From NCBI GenBank assembly GCA_041494805.1, contig JBGQBN010000022.1:1-60536 (forward strand): a stretch of 60,536 bases of DNA, in the 5' to 3' direction. The notes below the pieces were generated by a model, which saw only the letters and a list, made by a program, of their open reading frames with translations, made no database searches and was not told where the DNA came from. Position numbers and translations under genes: made by a program. Positions 16,234-24,036 of this stretch are shown piece after piece. This DNA comes from JBGQBN01 sp041494805. Its GTDB lineage: Bacteria > Acidobacteriota > Terriglobia > Terriglobales > Acidobacteriaceae. Within the stretch, counting starts at the first letter, position 1; every line of letters starts with the position of its first letter.

Positions 16234-16633
16234 GCCACTCCTTTTTCTTTCCCGAAAACGTCGGGAACCGGTTCTGGGCGGCCGGGACTTGCCTGGGGCA
16301 GGAAAACCTTGCGTTTCGCCGTCGAAGGCCTAAAATGCTGCCTCGGGGTTAAGCAAAGAGGGCTGGGCCGCAAGACCTCGTGCTCTCTGCTCGGGGATTG
16401 TTCTCACCTGGGCCGCCAAACCGAGTGTGAGACAGTCCCTTTAACCCCTGAAACTCTTCCTTGCTCAAAAGGCCGGCCCGGCTGGTTTTTCGTTCCGGTA
16501 TTTTGAGGGTCGCGTCAAGATACGTCCCATCTAGGTGAGAAGTTCCATTCGCGTATGTACCCCGTTTGACGCTGCGCGGGCGCGGTCGTTAGCACGGTCC
16601 CGCATGCGAAAAAAGAACACAGCATGCTCTTGT
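16234..16633. other. Intergenic stretch without a recognisable gene
   Basis: About 400 bases upstream of the small exported protein. Only short frames with no family resemblance occur. The right part leads into the remnant at 16634. Confidence 0.45.
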
Positions 16634-16821
16634 AGTGTCAACTGCTTGAAGCCGCTTTTCCGTACCAGATTGACGACACCACTGCACTCACACCCGCGGG
16701 ATGTTACGAATGGTTGGGCAGACGGTACCGGACTTTCGACTGGTCGCGCGACGGCAAGGACCTGCTGGTATCGCAAGGGGACGTGAGCACCAACGTGATT
16801 CTGATTAGCAACTTCCGCTAG
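16634..16821 (+). pseudogene. C-terminal remnant of a beta-propeller (PD40/TolB-like) protein
   Basis: The frame ending at TAG 16819-16821 reads TFDWSRDGKDLLVSQGDVST and closes with VILISNFR. A W-S-x-DG-K motif followed by a serine/glycine strand and a final LI-NFR is how many acidobacterial TolB-like propeller proteins and kinases end. The frame is closed by a stop at 16631-16633 and has no start, so it is a stub. The similarity covers only one propeller strand. Confidence 0.4.
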
Positions 16822-16834
16822 CTTGCCGCAGAAC

Positions 16835-17805
16835 TCACGCGATCTTAAGAACGACCTTGCCGAAGTTTTTCCGTTCGAGCAGCAATCGGTACGCTTCCTC
16901 GGCCCGTTCCATGGGCAGGACGTGTCCGACCACCGGATGCAAATGTCCCTCCGCGGTCCACGCGGAGAGCTGCTTCCAGGCTGCGGTCATCAAGTCGCGT
17001 TTCGCGGATAGATAGGTCAGCCACAATCCGTGTACACTCGCGCCCTTGGCATAAAGCGCGCGTGCATCCAGCTCCGCGCGCTGGCCGGTGGCGGTTCCAT
17101 AAACAATCACTAAACAATCACTCGCCCAAAGTCTCGCACGCAGCGAATACTCTTGGCGGTGTGCTCACCGCCCAGCATTTCAAATACTGCGTCCACGCCT
17201 TCGCCATGGGTCATTTCCTGGATCGCGTCTTCGTAGTCGCGCTGCTTGTAGTTGATCCCGTGTTGCAGCCCCAGCTCCTTCACCCGCGCCAGTTTTTCCT
17301 CGGAAGAAGAAGTTCCGTACATCTCGACGCCCAGCAGTTTGCCAATCTGCACTGCCGCCGTTCCCACTCCTCCGGCGACGGCGTGGATCAGAACCCGTGG
17401 CGCGCCACCCGCCGGCTTCGCGAGCAAGCCCGCCTTCCAGTACACGAAGTATGCGGTGAAATAATTGACCGGGAAAGCGGCGCCTTCTTCTGCGGTCCAG
17501 CCCTTGGGTACCGGCCATAGCAGCTCGGGCCGCGTGGCAATGCGCTCGGCAAACGCTGCCCACTGCGCGTACCCCATGACCCGCTGCCCATTGCTCTCCT
17601 GCACGCCGCAGAACTCACGGCCGGCCACCAGCGGCGGCTTCGGAGTCCCCGGATAGCCTCCTTGTGAGGTCATGATGTCGGCAAAGTTGATTCCGCCGGC
17701 CTCGACCCGGATCACTTCCTGTCCGGGGGTAGGCACGGGGTCCGGGACAGCGCGCAGCTCCAGCGCTTCCGGACCTCCCAACCGACTGATGACAATGGCC
17801 TTCAT
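16835..17805 (-). pseudogene. Zinc-type/quinone oxidoreductase, frameshifted by an 11-bp duplication
   Basis: Medium-chain reductase starting at ATG 17805 (MKAIVISRLGGPEALELRAV). It shows the quinone-reductase layout: GGINFADIMTSQGGYPG, the nucleotide loop AGGVGTAAVQIGKLLG, then MLGGEHTAKSIRCVRDFGRVIV followed at once by a stop. The rest of the protein (VYGTATGQRAELDARALY through NFGKVVLKIA) continues in another frame from 17110. The break is an exact 11-bp tandem duplication at 17101-17122; removing one copy restores RVIVYGTATGQ. No zinc-binding cysteines are seen, consistent with NADPH:quinone reductases. It is probably inactive unless frameshifting or sequencing error explains it. Confidence 0.85.
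17101..17122. repeat. 11-bp tandem duplication breaking a gene
   Basis: AAACAATCACT occurs twice in direct tandem. A single copy would keep the oxidoreductase frame open. A perfect short tandem repeat of this kind suggests a recent slippage event. Confidence 0.9.
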
Positions 17806-18101
17806 ACGCAGCAGTGTAGCAGCATGCCGGGCGCACTCCGTTGCGGAGGAATCGAAACCGCGCGCCGTGGCAGGCTTCCCCGGTCTTTGGGCTTTACGTC
17901 CGGTATATACTCTCACCGAGATACTTAACGGTTTCTTCCGGCTCGGTTTCTTCGGGCTGGGAGGCGGAGCCACCGTTTCATTGTTAATTCATCGGCTCCG
18001 GTTAACAGATCACTGGCTGACGATATTTGAGAACGTGGGCAGCCGGTGCGGAGCTTTACTTTGCGGCGGGTGCCACAAGTGGGTTCCGGGGAGGTCCGTC
18101 G

Positions 18102-19202
18102 GTGGACTTGGTTCTGGTCCGTGTTTTATTCGTTCTTATTGTTTCTGTCACCTGTTATTTTCTCGAACCCTTCGGACTGCCTACCAATCGGGACGCTGGC
18201 GTTGGAGCGCTCATTGGTCTGGCCATCGTCGTGTTTGAGTGGAGGCTGCGGCGGGTCAGCCTGAAGCGCCTGATCGGAGCCGCTATCGGCAGCGTGCTCG
18301 GCATCATCGGCGCCTACCTGTTTGCCCTGGTCATCCGCAACAGCATTGCTCCCGGCCACACCCAGAGCTTCCTGCAACTCATGGTCATGCTGTTGATGGC
18401 CTACGTCGGCCTGATTGTAGGCGCGAACAAGGGCGACCTGCTGAATCTTACGGCGCTGGGCGGGGTCTTCGGCGGAGAGAAGCAGTCGAAGAAGAGCTAC
18501 AAGATTCTCGATACCAGCGTCATTATTGATGGCCGCATCGCTGATATCGCCGAAACCGGTTTTCTCGATGGCACCATCGTGACCCCGCAGTTCGTGTTGC
18601 GCGAGTTACAACTAGTGGCCGATTCCGCCGATTCTCTCAAGCGCAACCGCGGCCGCCGCGGCCTCGACATCCTGCAGCGCCTGCAAAAGGTCCCTACGCT
18701 GCAGATCCAGATTGTTGAGGACGACTTCCCCGCCGTGCGCGAAGTGGATTTGAAGCTGATCGAGCTGGCCAAGCTTTATGAAGGCAAGATCATCACCAAC
18801 GACTTCAACCTCAACAAAGTCGCGCAACTGCAGGGCGTTCAGGTGCTGAACATCAACGAACTGGCCAACTCGCTAAAGCCGATCGTGCTGCCGGGCGAGA
18901 CCATGAGAGTCTTCATCCTGAAAGAGGGGAAAGAGTACAACCAGGGCGTGGCTTACCTGGATGACGGCACCATGGTGGTCGTGGACAACGCCCGCAAGAT
19001 GATCGGCAAGACCATCGACATTTCCGTGACCTCGGTGCTGCAGACCACGGCGGGCAAGATGATCTTCGGCAAGTGGGATGAACGCGGCGGCGTCCGGTAT
19101 GAATCGCGTCCGGCGGTCGCGGCGGTGACGCCAGTGGCGGCAGTGCCTAATTCCGATGCCAAGAAACCGCAGCCCATTATGTTGGAGCGGCCGGGGGAGT
19201 GA
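18102..19202 (+). CDS. Membrane PIN-TRAM protein (YacL-like)
   Basis: 366 residues from GTG 18102, chosen because GGGGAGG lies seven bases upstream; longer frames exist. Four hydrophobic helices in the first 130 residues are followed by a PIN nuclease domain (KILDTSVIIDGRIADI, VLRELQLVADS, LAKLYEGKIITNDFNLNKVA). A TRAM domain ends it (GVAYLDDGTMVVVDNARKMIG). PIN acidic residues are present (LDTS, D in IITND). Known YacL-type proteins are placed next to ispD and ispF, as here. A role in RNA processing at the membrane is inferred; the target is unknown. Confidence 0.85.
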   Translation: MDLVLVRVLFVLIVSVTCYFLEPFGLPTNRDAGVGALIGLAIVVFEWRLRRVSLKRLIGAAIGSVLGIIGAYLFALVIRNSIAPGHTQSFLQLMVMLLMAYVGLIVGANKGDLLNLTALGGVFGGEKQSKKSYKILDTSVIIDGRIADIAETGFLDGTIVTPQFVLRELQLVADSADSLKRNRGRRGLDILQRLQKVPTLQIQIVEDDFPAVREVDLKLIELAKLYEGKIITNDFNLNKVAQLQGVQVLNINELANSLKPIVLPGETMRVFILKEGKEYNQGVAYLDDGTMVVVDNARKMIGKTIDISVTSVLQTTAGKMIFGKWDERGGVRYESRPAVAAVTPVAAVPNSDAKKPQPIMLERPGE

Positions 19203-19226
19203 GGGCGTGTGGCGGAGGGTGAAACT

Positions 19227-19625
19227 ATGTTCCACGAACGATTGGCGGTCTTCCTGGTGCCCCTGGCTTTGTTGATGGCTTCTCGCGGACACTGCGTTGC
19301 TCAGAAGGTCACCGCGTCCCCGAGCATCACGAAACGGGTATTGTCTCTCAGTCGCGCGAACGATGGGCAACGCGTGGCCGCGACTGTGGGTCAGCCGATC
19401 GAGGTAACCCTCCAAACAATCGGTCCGGGGCAGTACGACACGCCGCAGATATCTTCCCCTGCAATCCGATTCGAAAGTGTCGTTCTTAAAATGCCGCCGA
19501 ACCCGGGCGGCCCGACGCAGGTCTTCCGTTTCGCCGCGGCGGCCGAGGGAGAGGCCAAGGTCCAAGTCCCTCACACCGCTGCAAACCCCACTTTTGCGGT
19601 GACGATCCGGGTCACGAAACACTGA
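19227..19625 (+). CDS. Exported hypothetical protein
   Basis: 132 residues from ATG 19227 (GAGGGTG just upstream) with a signal peptide (LAVFLVPLALLMASRGHCVA). The remainder is beta-rich (VAATVGQPIEVTLQTIGPGQ, FAAAAEGEAKVQVPH) and resembles an Ig-like or cupredoxin-type sandwich, but I do not recognise a family. It lies 24 bases after the PIN-TRAM gene and is probably in the same transcript. Confidence 0.6.
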   Translation: MFHERLAVFLVPLALLMASRGHCVAQKVTASPSITKRVLSLSRANDGQRVAATVGQPIEVTLQTIGPGQYDTPQISSPAIRFESVVLKMPPNPGGPTQVFRFAAAAEGEAKVQVPHTAANPTFAVTIRVTKH

Positions 19626-19673
19626 TCTCCCGGGGCTTCCATGAAGAAGTCGGACTGAGGAGTTGCCCCTTTT

Positions 19674-20069
19674 ATGAAACGCGTCACCGGCATCGGCGGA
19701 ATTTTCTTCAAATCTGATAATCCCGACAAGCTCTACCACTGGTACGAGAAACACCTGGGAGTCACACGCACACCCGACGGATCGGGTGCCGCCTTCGAAT
19801 GGAGGGATGCCGAAAACGCGCAGAAAAAGGGCATGACCGTCTGGTCCATTTTCCCCCAGCACACGAAATACTTCGATCGCAGCCGCTCCGGCTTCATGAT
19901 CAACTACCGGGTGGATGATCTGGATGCGTTGCTGAAGGTGTTGAAAGAAGAAGGCGTGGAAATCGATCCCCACCGTGAAGACTACGACTACGGCCGTTTT
20001 GCCTGGATCATAGATCCCGATGGCAACCGGATTGAGTTGTGGGAGCCACCGAAGGAAGGTAAAGAATAG
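19674..20069 (+). CDS. VOC-family (glyoxalase-like) protein
   Basis: 131 residues, one vicinal-oxygen-chelate unit pair: ITGIGGIFFKSDNPDKLYHW at the start, GFMINYRVDDLDALLKVLKE in the middle and FAWIIDPDGNRIELWEPP at the end. The final D-P-DGN-x-IELWEP is the usual metal-glutamate strand. Such proteins are lyases, dioxygenases or drug-binding proteins; the substrate is not evident. It sits between the PIN-TRAM/hypothetical pair and ispD. Confidence 0.8.
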   Translation: MKRVTGIGGIFFKSDNPDKLYHWYEKHLGVTRTPDGSGAAFEWRDAENAQKKGMTVWSIFPQHTKYFDRSRSGFMINYRVDDLDALLKVLKEEGVEIDPHREDYDYGRFAWIIDPDGNRIELWEPPKEGKE

Positions 20070-20125
20070 CTCGTTCGGCAGAAATTTGAACTGGTCCTGC
20101 CGCGCCCGTATACTTACAGCCCGTT

Positions 20126-20854
20126 ATGAAGGTCGTAGTCATCATCCCGGCGGCGGGTCTTGGGACGCGCATGACGTCGGCGCCCAGCGCCAAGGGAAAG
20201 AAGGCCGCCGCTTCCAAGCAGTTCACGGAACTCGGCGGTACCCCCATCCTCATTCACACTCTGCGCAAGTTCGCGGCTAGCCCCCTCATTTACGAGATTT
20301 ATGTCGCGCTCCGCAAGAACGAAATCGCCGGATTCCGCGGCAGCCTGGAAAAAGAGGCCAAGGACATTCTGGAAAAGGAAATCAACCTGGTCGAGGGCGG
20401 AGAGCACCGCCAGCAATCGGTGGCCAACGCGATGGCCGCGGTTTCCGCTTCGCCGGATGACATCGTGCTGGTCCACGACGCCGTTCGCCCGTTCGTGACT
20501 CTGGAAATTATTCAAGACGTCATCCAGGCCGCGCAGAAATATGGCGCGGCCATTGCCGGAGTGCCCGCCGTGGACACGGTGAAACAGGTGGAGCGCACCG
20601 CCGAGGGCGCGGTCATCACCGCCACTCTGCCACGTGAGCGCGTGGTCATGGCGCAAACACCGCAGGGCTTTCGTTTCAGCGTGCTCAAGAAAGCGTTCGA
20701 CGAGGCGACGGCGGATGGCTTCATCGGAACCGACGAGGCCTCGCTGGTCGAGCGCTCGGGACATGAGGTGGCGGTGGTAATGGGTTCACCGCGAAATATC
20801 AAGATTACGACTCCGGCGGATCTGGAGTTAGCTGAGTTTTTCCTGAAACGATAA
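20126..20854 (+). CDS. ispD: 2-C-methyl-D-erythritol 4-phosphate cytidylyltransferase
   Basis: 242 residues, normal for IspD. The nucleotide-binding loop is PAAGLGTRM near residue 7. VHDAVRPFVTLE and VVMAQTPQGFR are the conserved substrate sites, and IKITTPADLELAEFFL is the usual end. It makes CDP-methylerythritol in the non-mevalonate isoprenoid pathway. ispF follows at 21355 but is separated by a GxxExxY gene; ispE is 3.2 kb downstream. The order PIN-TRAM, ispD, ispF matches that of many bacteria. Confidence 0.95.
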   Translation: MKVVVIIPAAGLGTRMTSAPSAKGKKAAASKQFTELGGTPILIHTLRKFAASPLIYEIYVALRKNEIAGFRGSLEKEAKDILEKEINLVEGGEHRQQSVANAMAAVSASPDDIVLVHDAVRPFVTLEIIQDVIQAAQKYGAAIAGVPAVDTVKQVERTAEGAVITATLPRERVVMAQTPQGFRFSVLKKAFDEATADGFIGTDEASLVERSGHEVAVVMGSPRNIKITTPADLELAEFFLKR

Positions 20855-20858
20855 AACA

Positions 20859-21343
20859 GGCCACGGATTTTCACGGATTCACACGGATCTGACTTCAAGG
20901 TACTACACTGTTAAATCATGGAACGGTTGGAAACCGGTCTGAAGCACGTGGCCCTGACCGAACAAATCATTGGCATCTTTTACGATGTCTATAATGAACT
21001 CCGCTGTGGTTTTCTTGAATCTGTTTATGAAGAGTCACTGGTGATTGCTCTTCGGCAAGAGGGGCTAGTGGTAGATCGCCAAGTGTCCATTCCCGTCTGG
21101 TTCCGTGGGTACAAGGTCGGCGAATTCAAAGCAGACATTCAAGTTGAGAGCAACGTCTTGCTGGAATTGAAGACCGCACGCGTGCTAGAACCCGCTCATG
21201 AGGCCCAATTGCTCCACTACCTGAAATCCACGGAGGTCGAAGTAGGCCTGCTCCTAAACTTCGGCACCCGCCCCCAATTCCGCAGACTCATCTTTGACAA
21301 TGAAAGAAAGAAAATCCGCGAAAATCCGCGAAAATCCGTGGCC
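20859..21343. mobile_element. Candidate GxxExxY element with inverted arms
   Basis: The left arm begins GGCCACGGATTTTCACGG (20859-20876), continuing as CGGATTCACACGGATC. The right arm is AAAATCCGCG twice, then AAAATCCGTGGCC (21311-21343). The arms are inverted copies: GGCCACGGATTTTC is exact, then one mismatch. The element lies between ispD and ispF and carries one gene. Arms of the same type without a gene occur at 23957, 27794-27862 and 28787-28863. No transposase or target duplication was recognised. Confidence 0.6.
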
Positions 21344-21358
21344 CAGGTTTCCGCATGA
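20918..21358 (+). CDS. GxxExxY protein
   Basis: 146 residues. The name-giving motif is Gly31-Phe-Leu-Glu34-Ser-Val-Tyr37. A nuclease-like core follows, with Asp73 in FKADI and Glu83-x-Lys85 in LLELKTA, resembling PD-(D/E)xK enzymes. The biochemical role of this family is unknown. The last residues (KKIRENPRKSVAQV) are written by the right arm of the flanking repeat. The stop overlaps the ispF start by four bases (ATGA), so translation of ispF may be coupled to it. Confidence 0.85.
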   Translation: MERLETGLKHVALTEQIIGIFYDVYNELRCGFLESVYEESLVIALRQEGLVVDRQVSIPVWFRGYKVGEFKADIQVESNVLLELKTARVLEPAHEAQLLHYLKSTEVEVGLLLNFGTRPQFRRLIFDNERKKIRENPRKSVAQVSA

Positions 21359-21843
21359 GAATCGGTTACGGCTGGGACTCTCACGAATTTAAATCCGGCA
21401 TCCCGCTCAAGATTGGCGGGGTCACCTTGCCACACTCCAAAGGCTTGGGCGGGCACTCAGACGGGGATGTTCTTCTGCACGCTCTTACTGATGCGCTGCT
21501 CGGAGCCGTGGCGGCGCCCGACATCGGGTCACTGTTCTCTCCCTCGGACGCGCAGTGGAAGGGAGCAGACTCGGCGGTTTTCCTGAATGAAGCGCTGAAG
21601 CGCGTGAACGCGGCAGGGTATGCCGTGGCCAACGTCGATTCCACGCTCATTCTTGCGGAGCCGAAGATTGGCCCCCACGCCGCTGCCATCCGCGCGCGTG
21701 TCGCTGAACTGTTGGGAGTGGCACTAGACGCTGTTGGGGTCAAAGCCAAGACTCCGGAGGGCCTGGGTACCGACAACGCCGCCATTGCGCACGTGGTGGT
21801 GTTATTGGAGAAGAAATCGCCCAAGCGGCGGCAGAGTAAGTGA
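21355..21843 (+). CDS. ispF: 2-C-methyl-D-erythritol 2,4-cyclodiphosphate synthase
   Basis: 162 residues, standard length. Metal ligands lie in YGWDSHEF (D8, H10) and GGHSDGDVLLHALTDALLGA; the substrate loop is DIGSLFSPSD; KAKTPEGLGTDNAAIAH closes the active site. It converts the CDP-methylerythritol phosphate made by IspE into the cyclodiphosphate. Its start codon overlaps the stop of the inserted GxxExxY gene; before insertion it probably followed ispD directly. Confidence 0.95.
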   Translation: MRIGYGWDSHEFKSGIPLKIGGVTLPHSKGLGGHSDGDVLLHALTDALLGAVAAPDIGSLFSPSDAQWKGADSAVFLNEALKRVNAAGYAVANVDSTLILAEPKIGPHAAAIRARVAELLGVALDAVGVKAKTPEGLGTDNAAIAHVVVLLEKKSPKRRQSK

Positions 21844-21892
21844 GGTGTTCTGGATAGCCACAGAGGACACTAAGGACACGGAGGAACTTCAA

Positions 21893-22645
21893 CTACACCG
21901 ACTCGAACTCTCCTGCCAGCTTGCCGTGCCGCGCGCGGGCGGCCTCGACCAACGCCCGGAAAATCGCCCGTGAGGGCTCGTCATCGTCCACCGACCGCTC
22001 GGGATGCCACTGCACGGCTAACACAAACTGGTCGGCCGACGTGCCTTCGATGGCTTCGATGATTCCATCCTGCGGGCAGCGCGCCACGACTCGCAAGCCA
22101 TCTCCCACGACTTCCGCCGCCTGGTGATGGCTGGAGTTGACCGGGATTTCGAGTCGCGCCGCACCCCGGCCAGACACAATCTCCGCCAGCTTTGATACGG
22201 GATCCACGGCAACCGTGTGTGCTACCGCTATCTTCCGTCCCGCTTCATGATTCACCTGCGACTCGATGTGTTGCGTCAGCGTGCCGGTGCGATGCACGTT
22301 GAGGATCTGCAGTCCGTAGCAGATACCCAGAATCGGCTTGCGCATGTTGTAGGCGTCCTGCAGCAGCAGTTCATCGACAGTGTCGCGCCTGGAGTCAGCG
22401 GCGGCGGTGCTGGGATGCCGGGGCGCATCGTATTTGGAGGGATCGACATCAGCCTTGCTGCCGGGTAGCAGCACCGCGTCGCAGCGCTCGATCAGCTTCA
22501 TCACCCTCTCCAGCGACTGGTCCAGGGGGATGCGAACCGGCTCTCCACCGGCCATTTCGACTGCCCGCTCGTATTGCGGGAGGGAACGCTCGGCATAAGC
22601 CGTGTCGCCTGAATGGGGCACCGGGATGGCGATCCGTGGCGGCAT
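21893..22645 (-). CDS. Class I glutamine amidotransferase-like peptidase C26 (gamma-glutamyl-GABA hydrolase type)
   Basis: 250 residues. The nucleophile is Cys109 in ILGICYGLQILNV; HPE in VLAVQWHPERS supplies His and Glu; LPGSKADVDPSKYD near residue 60 is typical of PuuD-like enzymes. It would hydrolyse gamma-glutamyl amides in the cytoplasm. No putrescine-pathway genes are adjacent. Converges with ispF. The ATG at 22645 gives the normal family start (MPPRIAIPVPHSGDT). Confidence 0.85.
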   Translation of the reverse strand: MPPRIAIPVPHSGDTAYAERSLPQYERAVEMAGGEPVRIPLDQSLERVMKLIERCDAVLLPGSKADVDPSKYDAPRHPSTAAADSRRDTVDELLLQDAYNMRKPILGICYGLQILNVHRTGTLTQHIESQVNHEAGRKIAVAHTVAVDPVSKLAEIVSGRGAARLEIPVNSSHHQAAEVVGDGLRVVARCPQDGIIEAIEGTSADQFVLAVQWHPERSVDDDEPSRAIFRALVEAARARHGKLAGEFESV

Positions 22646-22692
22646 GTTCTGATTGTAGCTCGGCTGTCCTGGGGGTGTTTACGATTTGCGTA

Positions 22693-22826
22693 GGCCCAGA
22701 CGCCTCGTCTGGGTGGCGAGCGAAGCTCGCGGAAGCGTCGGTCGTGCCAAATCTGTGGGTCTGTGGCGACGGCCAAAACCGCGCGGAGCTCCGCTCCGCT
22801 GGGCAGGTGAGGGCACCTGCCCCTAC
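22693..22826. repeat. Cluster of four short palindromes
   Basis: CCCAGACG/CGTCTGGG, GCGAGC/GCTCGC, CGGAGC/GCTCCG and GGGCAGGTG/CACCTGCCC lie one after another between divergent transcription units, with CTACG at the end. The mixture of stems but shared layout suggests a nest of related palindromic inserts. Confidence 0.55.
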
Positions 22827-22836
22827 GCGGCCTGTG

Positions 22837-23142
22837 CTATTGGCTTATTCGTTCAACCTCGGCCAGAGCTTTTGCCTGGCGGTAATGCCGGACCTCCACG
22901 GCAATCGTGGAAAGCAGCACGATGGTCCCCACAGCTGCGGCGACAGGCACCGCGATGTGCCGATAGGCCAGCGTCATATTTGGAACCGTCCCCCGCAGCC
23001 GTGCTGCCACCACGATCCCTAGAATTCCCAGCAGCAGGCTTACAGCGAGCGAGAGCAAGGTCAGCAACAAAGTGATAAGCAGCACTCGCACCGGGATCCA
23101 AAACCAGTGAGGCTGGCGAACTGGCGCTTTGCCCGGGGACAT
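22837..23142 (-). CDS. Small membrane protein, two helices
   Basis: 101 residues. One long hydrophobic segment covers about residues 18-47 (VRVLLITLLLTLLSLAVSLLLGILGIVVA) and a second about 62-82. The C-terminus is charged. I do not recognise a family. No signal peptidase site is apparent, so both helices probably stay in the inner membrane. The frame, composition and start are plausible, and it diverges from the gene at 23213. Confidence 0.6.
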   Translation of the reverse strand: MSPGKAPVRQPHWFWIPVRVLLITLLLTLLSLAVSLLLGILGIVVAARLRGTVPNMTLAYRHIAVPVAAAVGTIVLLSTIAVEVRHYRQAKALAEVERISQ

Positions 23143-23212
23143 TACCCCTTAACCTACAACATTGTCCGGGTCGCGCACAGCCCTGGACGAGCAGTGCGCT
23201 AGAATACATGCC

Positions 23213-23950
23213 ATGTCGCAGGCTGCACCGGCAATCACGCGTCCCCCGGCGGAGGTGGTCCGCCAGACTCCCGTGTCACAAGCGCCGAATGGCATCTGTT
23301 ACGCCATTTCCGGCGAAGTCACCATACGGGAATCGGATTTGTCGCGGATGGTGGCTGCCGTGCCTGACCTTGCTGCGGCAGCCCTGCATCGCAAGGCGTA
23401 CTACTTCGTGCCGCTCACCGTGAACCAGGGCGACGAAACCGTGATCGCCGACCGCTACGATGTGGCGCTCAGTGATAACGCGGTATGCCATCGCAATCTT
23501 GATCTGGGTGACTCACAGTGCGTGTTTATCTCCACCCGGCTGATGGACGATAAGTTCTCGGTCGCGTTTGAGTTCTACATTAACGTAGGACACGCGGTGG
23601 TGGAGCGAACGGGCGTTTCGCAGGCCTTTGCCGATCTGGCCTGGAAGCAGGTGGAAGCCGGAGCTCGCGGCGAGACCTCACTCGATGCCTGGGAAGCGCG
23701 CAAGCTGGCCACCGGTTCCGGCCCAGACGCGGAGAAATACAAGAACGAATACTTGGCTGCGTCGTTCTCGGACGCCATCTCCATCTATCTGCTGTCTTTG
23801 TTCATTGACGTGGACTACTACGATCTGCGCGAACGGGATTACCCGTTGTTGGCGCCGGCGCAGATGGCGGAGCGGCTGCGGAAGGTGGCGGAGCTGTTTC
23901 CGGCGAATCCGGGATTTGAGTTCGCGATTTACTACAAGCGGCGCACCTAA
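23213..23950 (+). CDS. Conserved hypothetical cytoplasmic protein
   Basis: 245 residues from ATG 23213; an upstream in-frame codon at 23162 is less likely. The protein is mixed alpha/beta with no signal or membrane segment (KAYYFVPLTVNQGDETVIADRY, CVFISTRLMDDKFSVAFEFYIN, YLLSLFIDVDYYDLRERDYPLL). I do not recognise the family. Good codon use and length support a real gene. It precedes ispE on the same strand, separated by a solo GxxExxY-type arm. Confidence 0.65.
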   Translation: MSQAAPAITRPPAEVVRQTPVSQAPNGICYAISGEVTIRESDLSRMVAAVPDLAAAALHRKAYYFVPLTVNQGDETVIADRYDVALSDNAVCHRNLDLGDSQCVFISTRLMDDKFSVAFEFYINVGHAVVERTGVSQAFADLAWKQVEAGARGETSLDAWEARKLATGSGPDAEKYKNEYLAASFSDAISIYLLSLFIDVDYYDLRERDYPLLAPAQMAERLRKVAELFPANPGFEFAIYYKRRT

Positions 23951-23956
23951 GTTCTT

Positions 23957-23987
23957 GGCCACGGATTTACACGGATCGCGCGGATCA
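23957..23987. repeat. Solo GxxExxY-type repeat arm
   Basis: GGCCACGGATTTACACGGAT followed by GCGCGGATC, the left-arm sequence of the element at 20859, without a matching right arm. It lies just before ispE. Confidence 0.65.
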
Positions 23988-24036
23988 AGAATCGTCCGTG
24001 TCCCCTGTGTCCTCTGTGGTTAAATCATCCCATCCA

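Noticed and set aside
18873..19973. 366-codon leftward open frame across the PIN-TRAM and VOC genes
   Set aside because: It crosses two clear genes on the other strand and shows no conserved motif.
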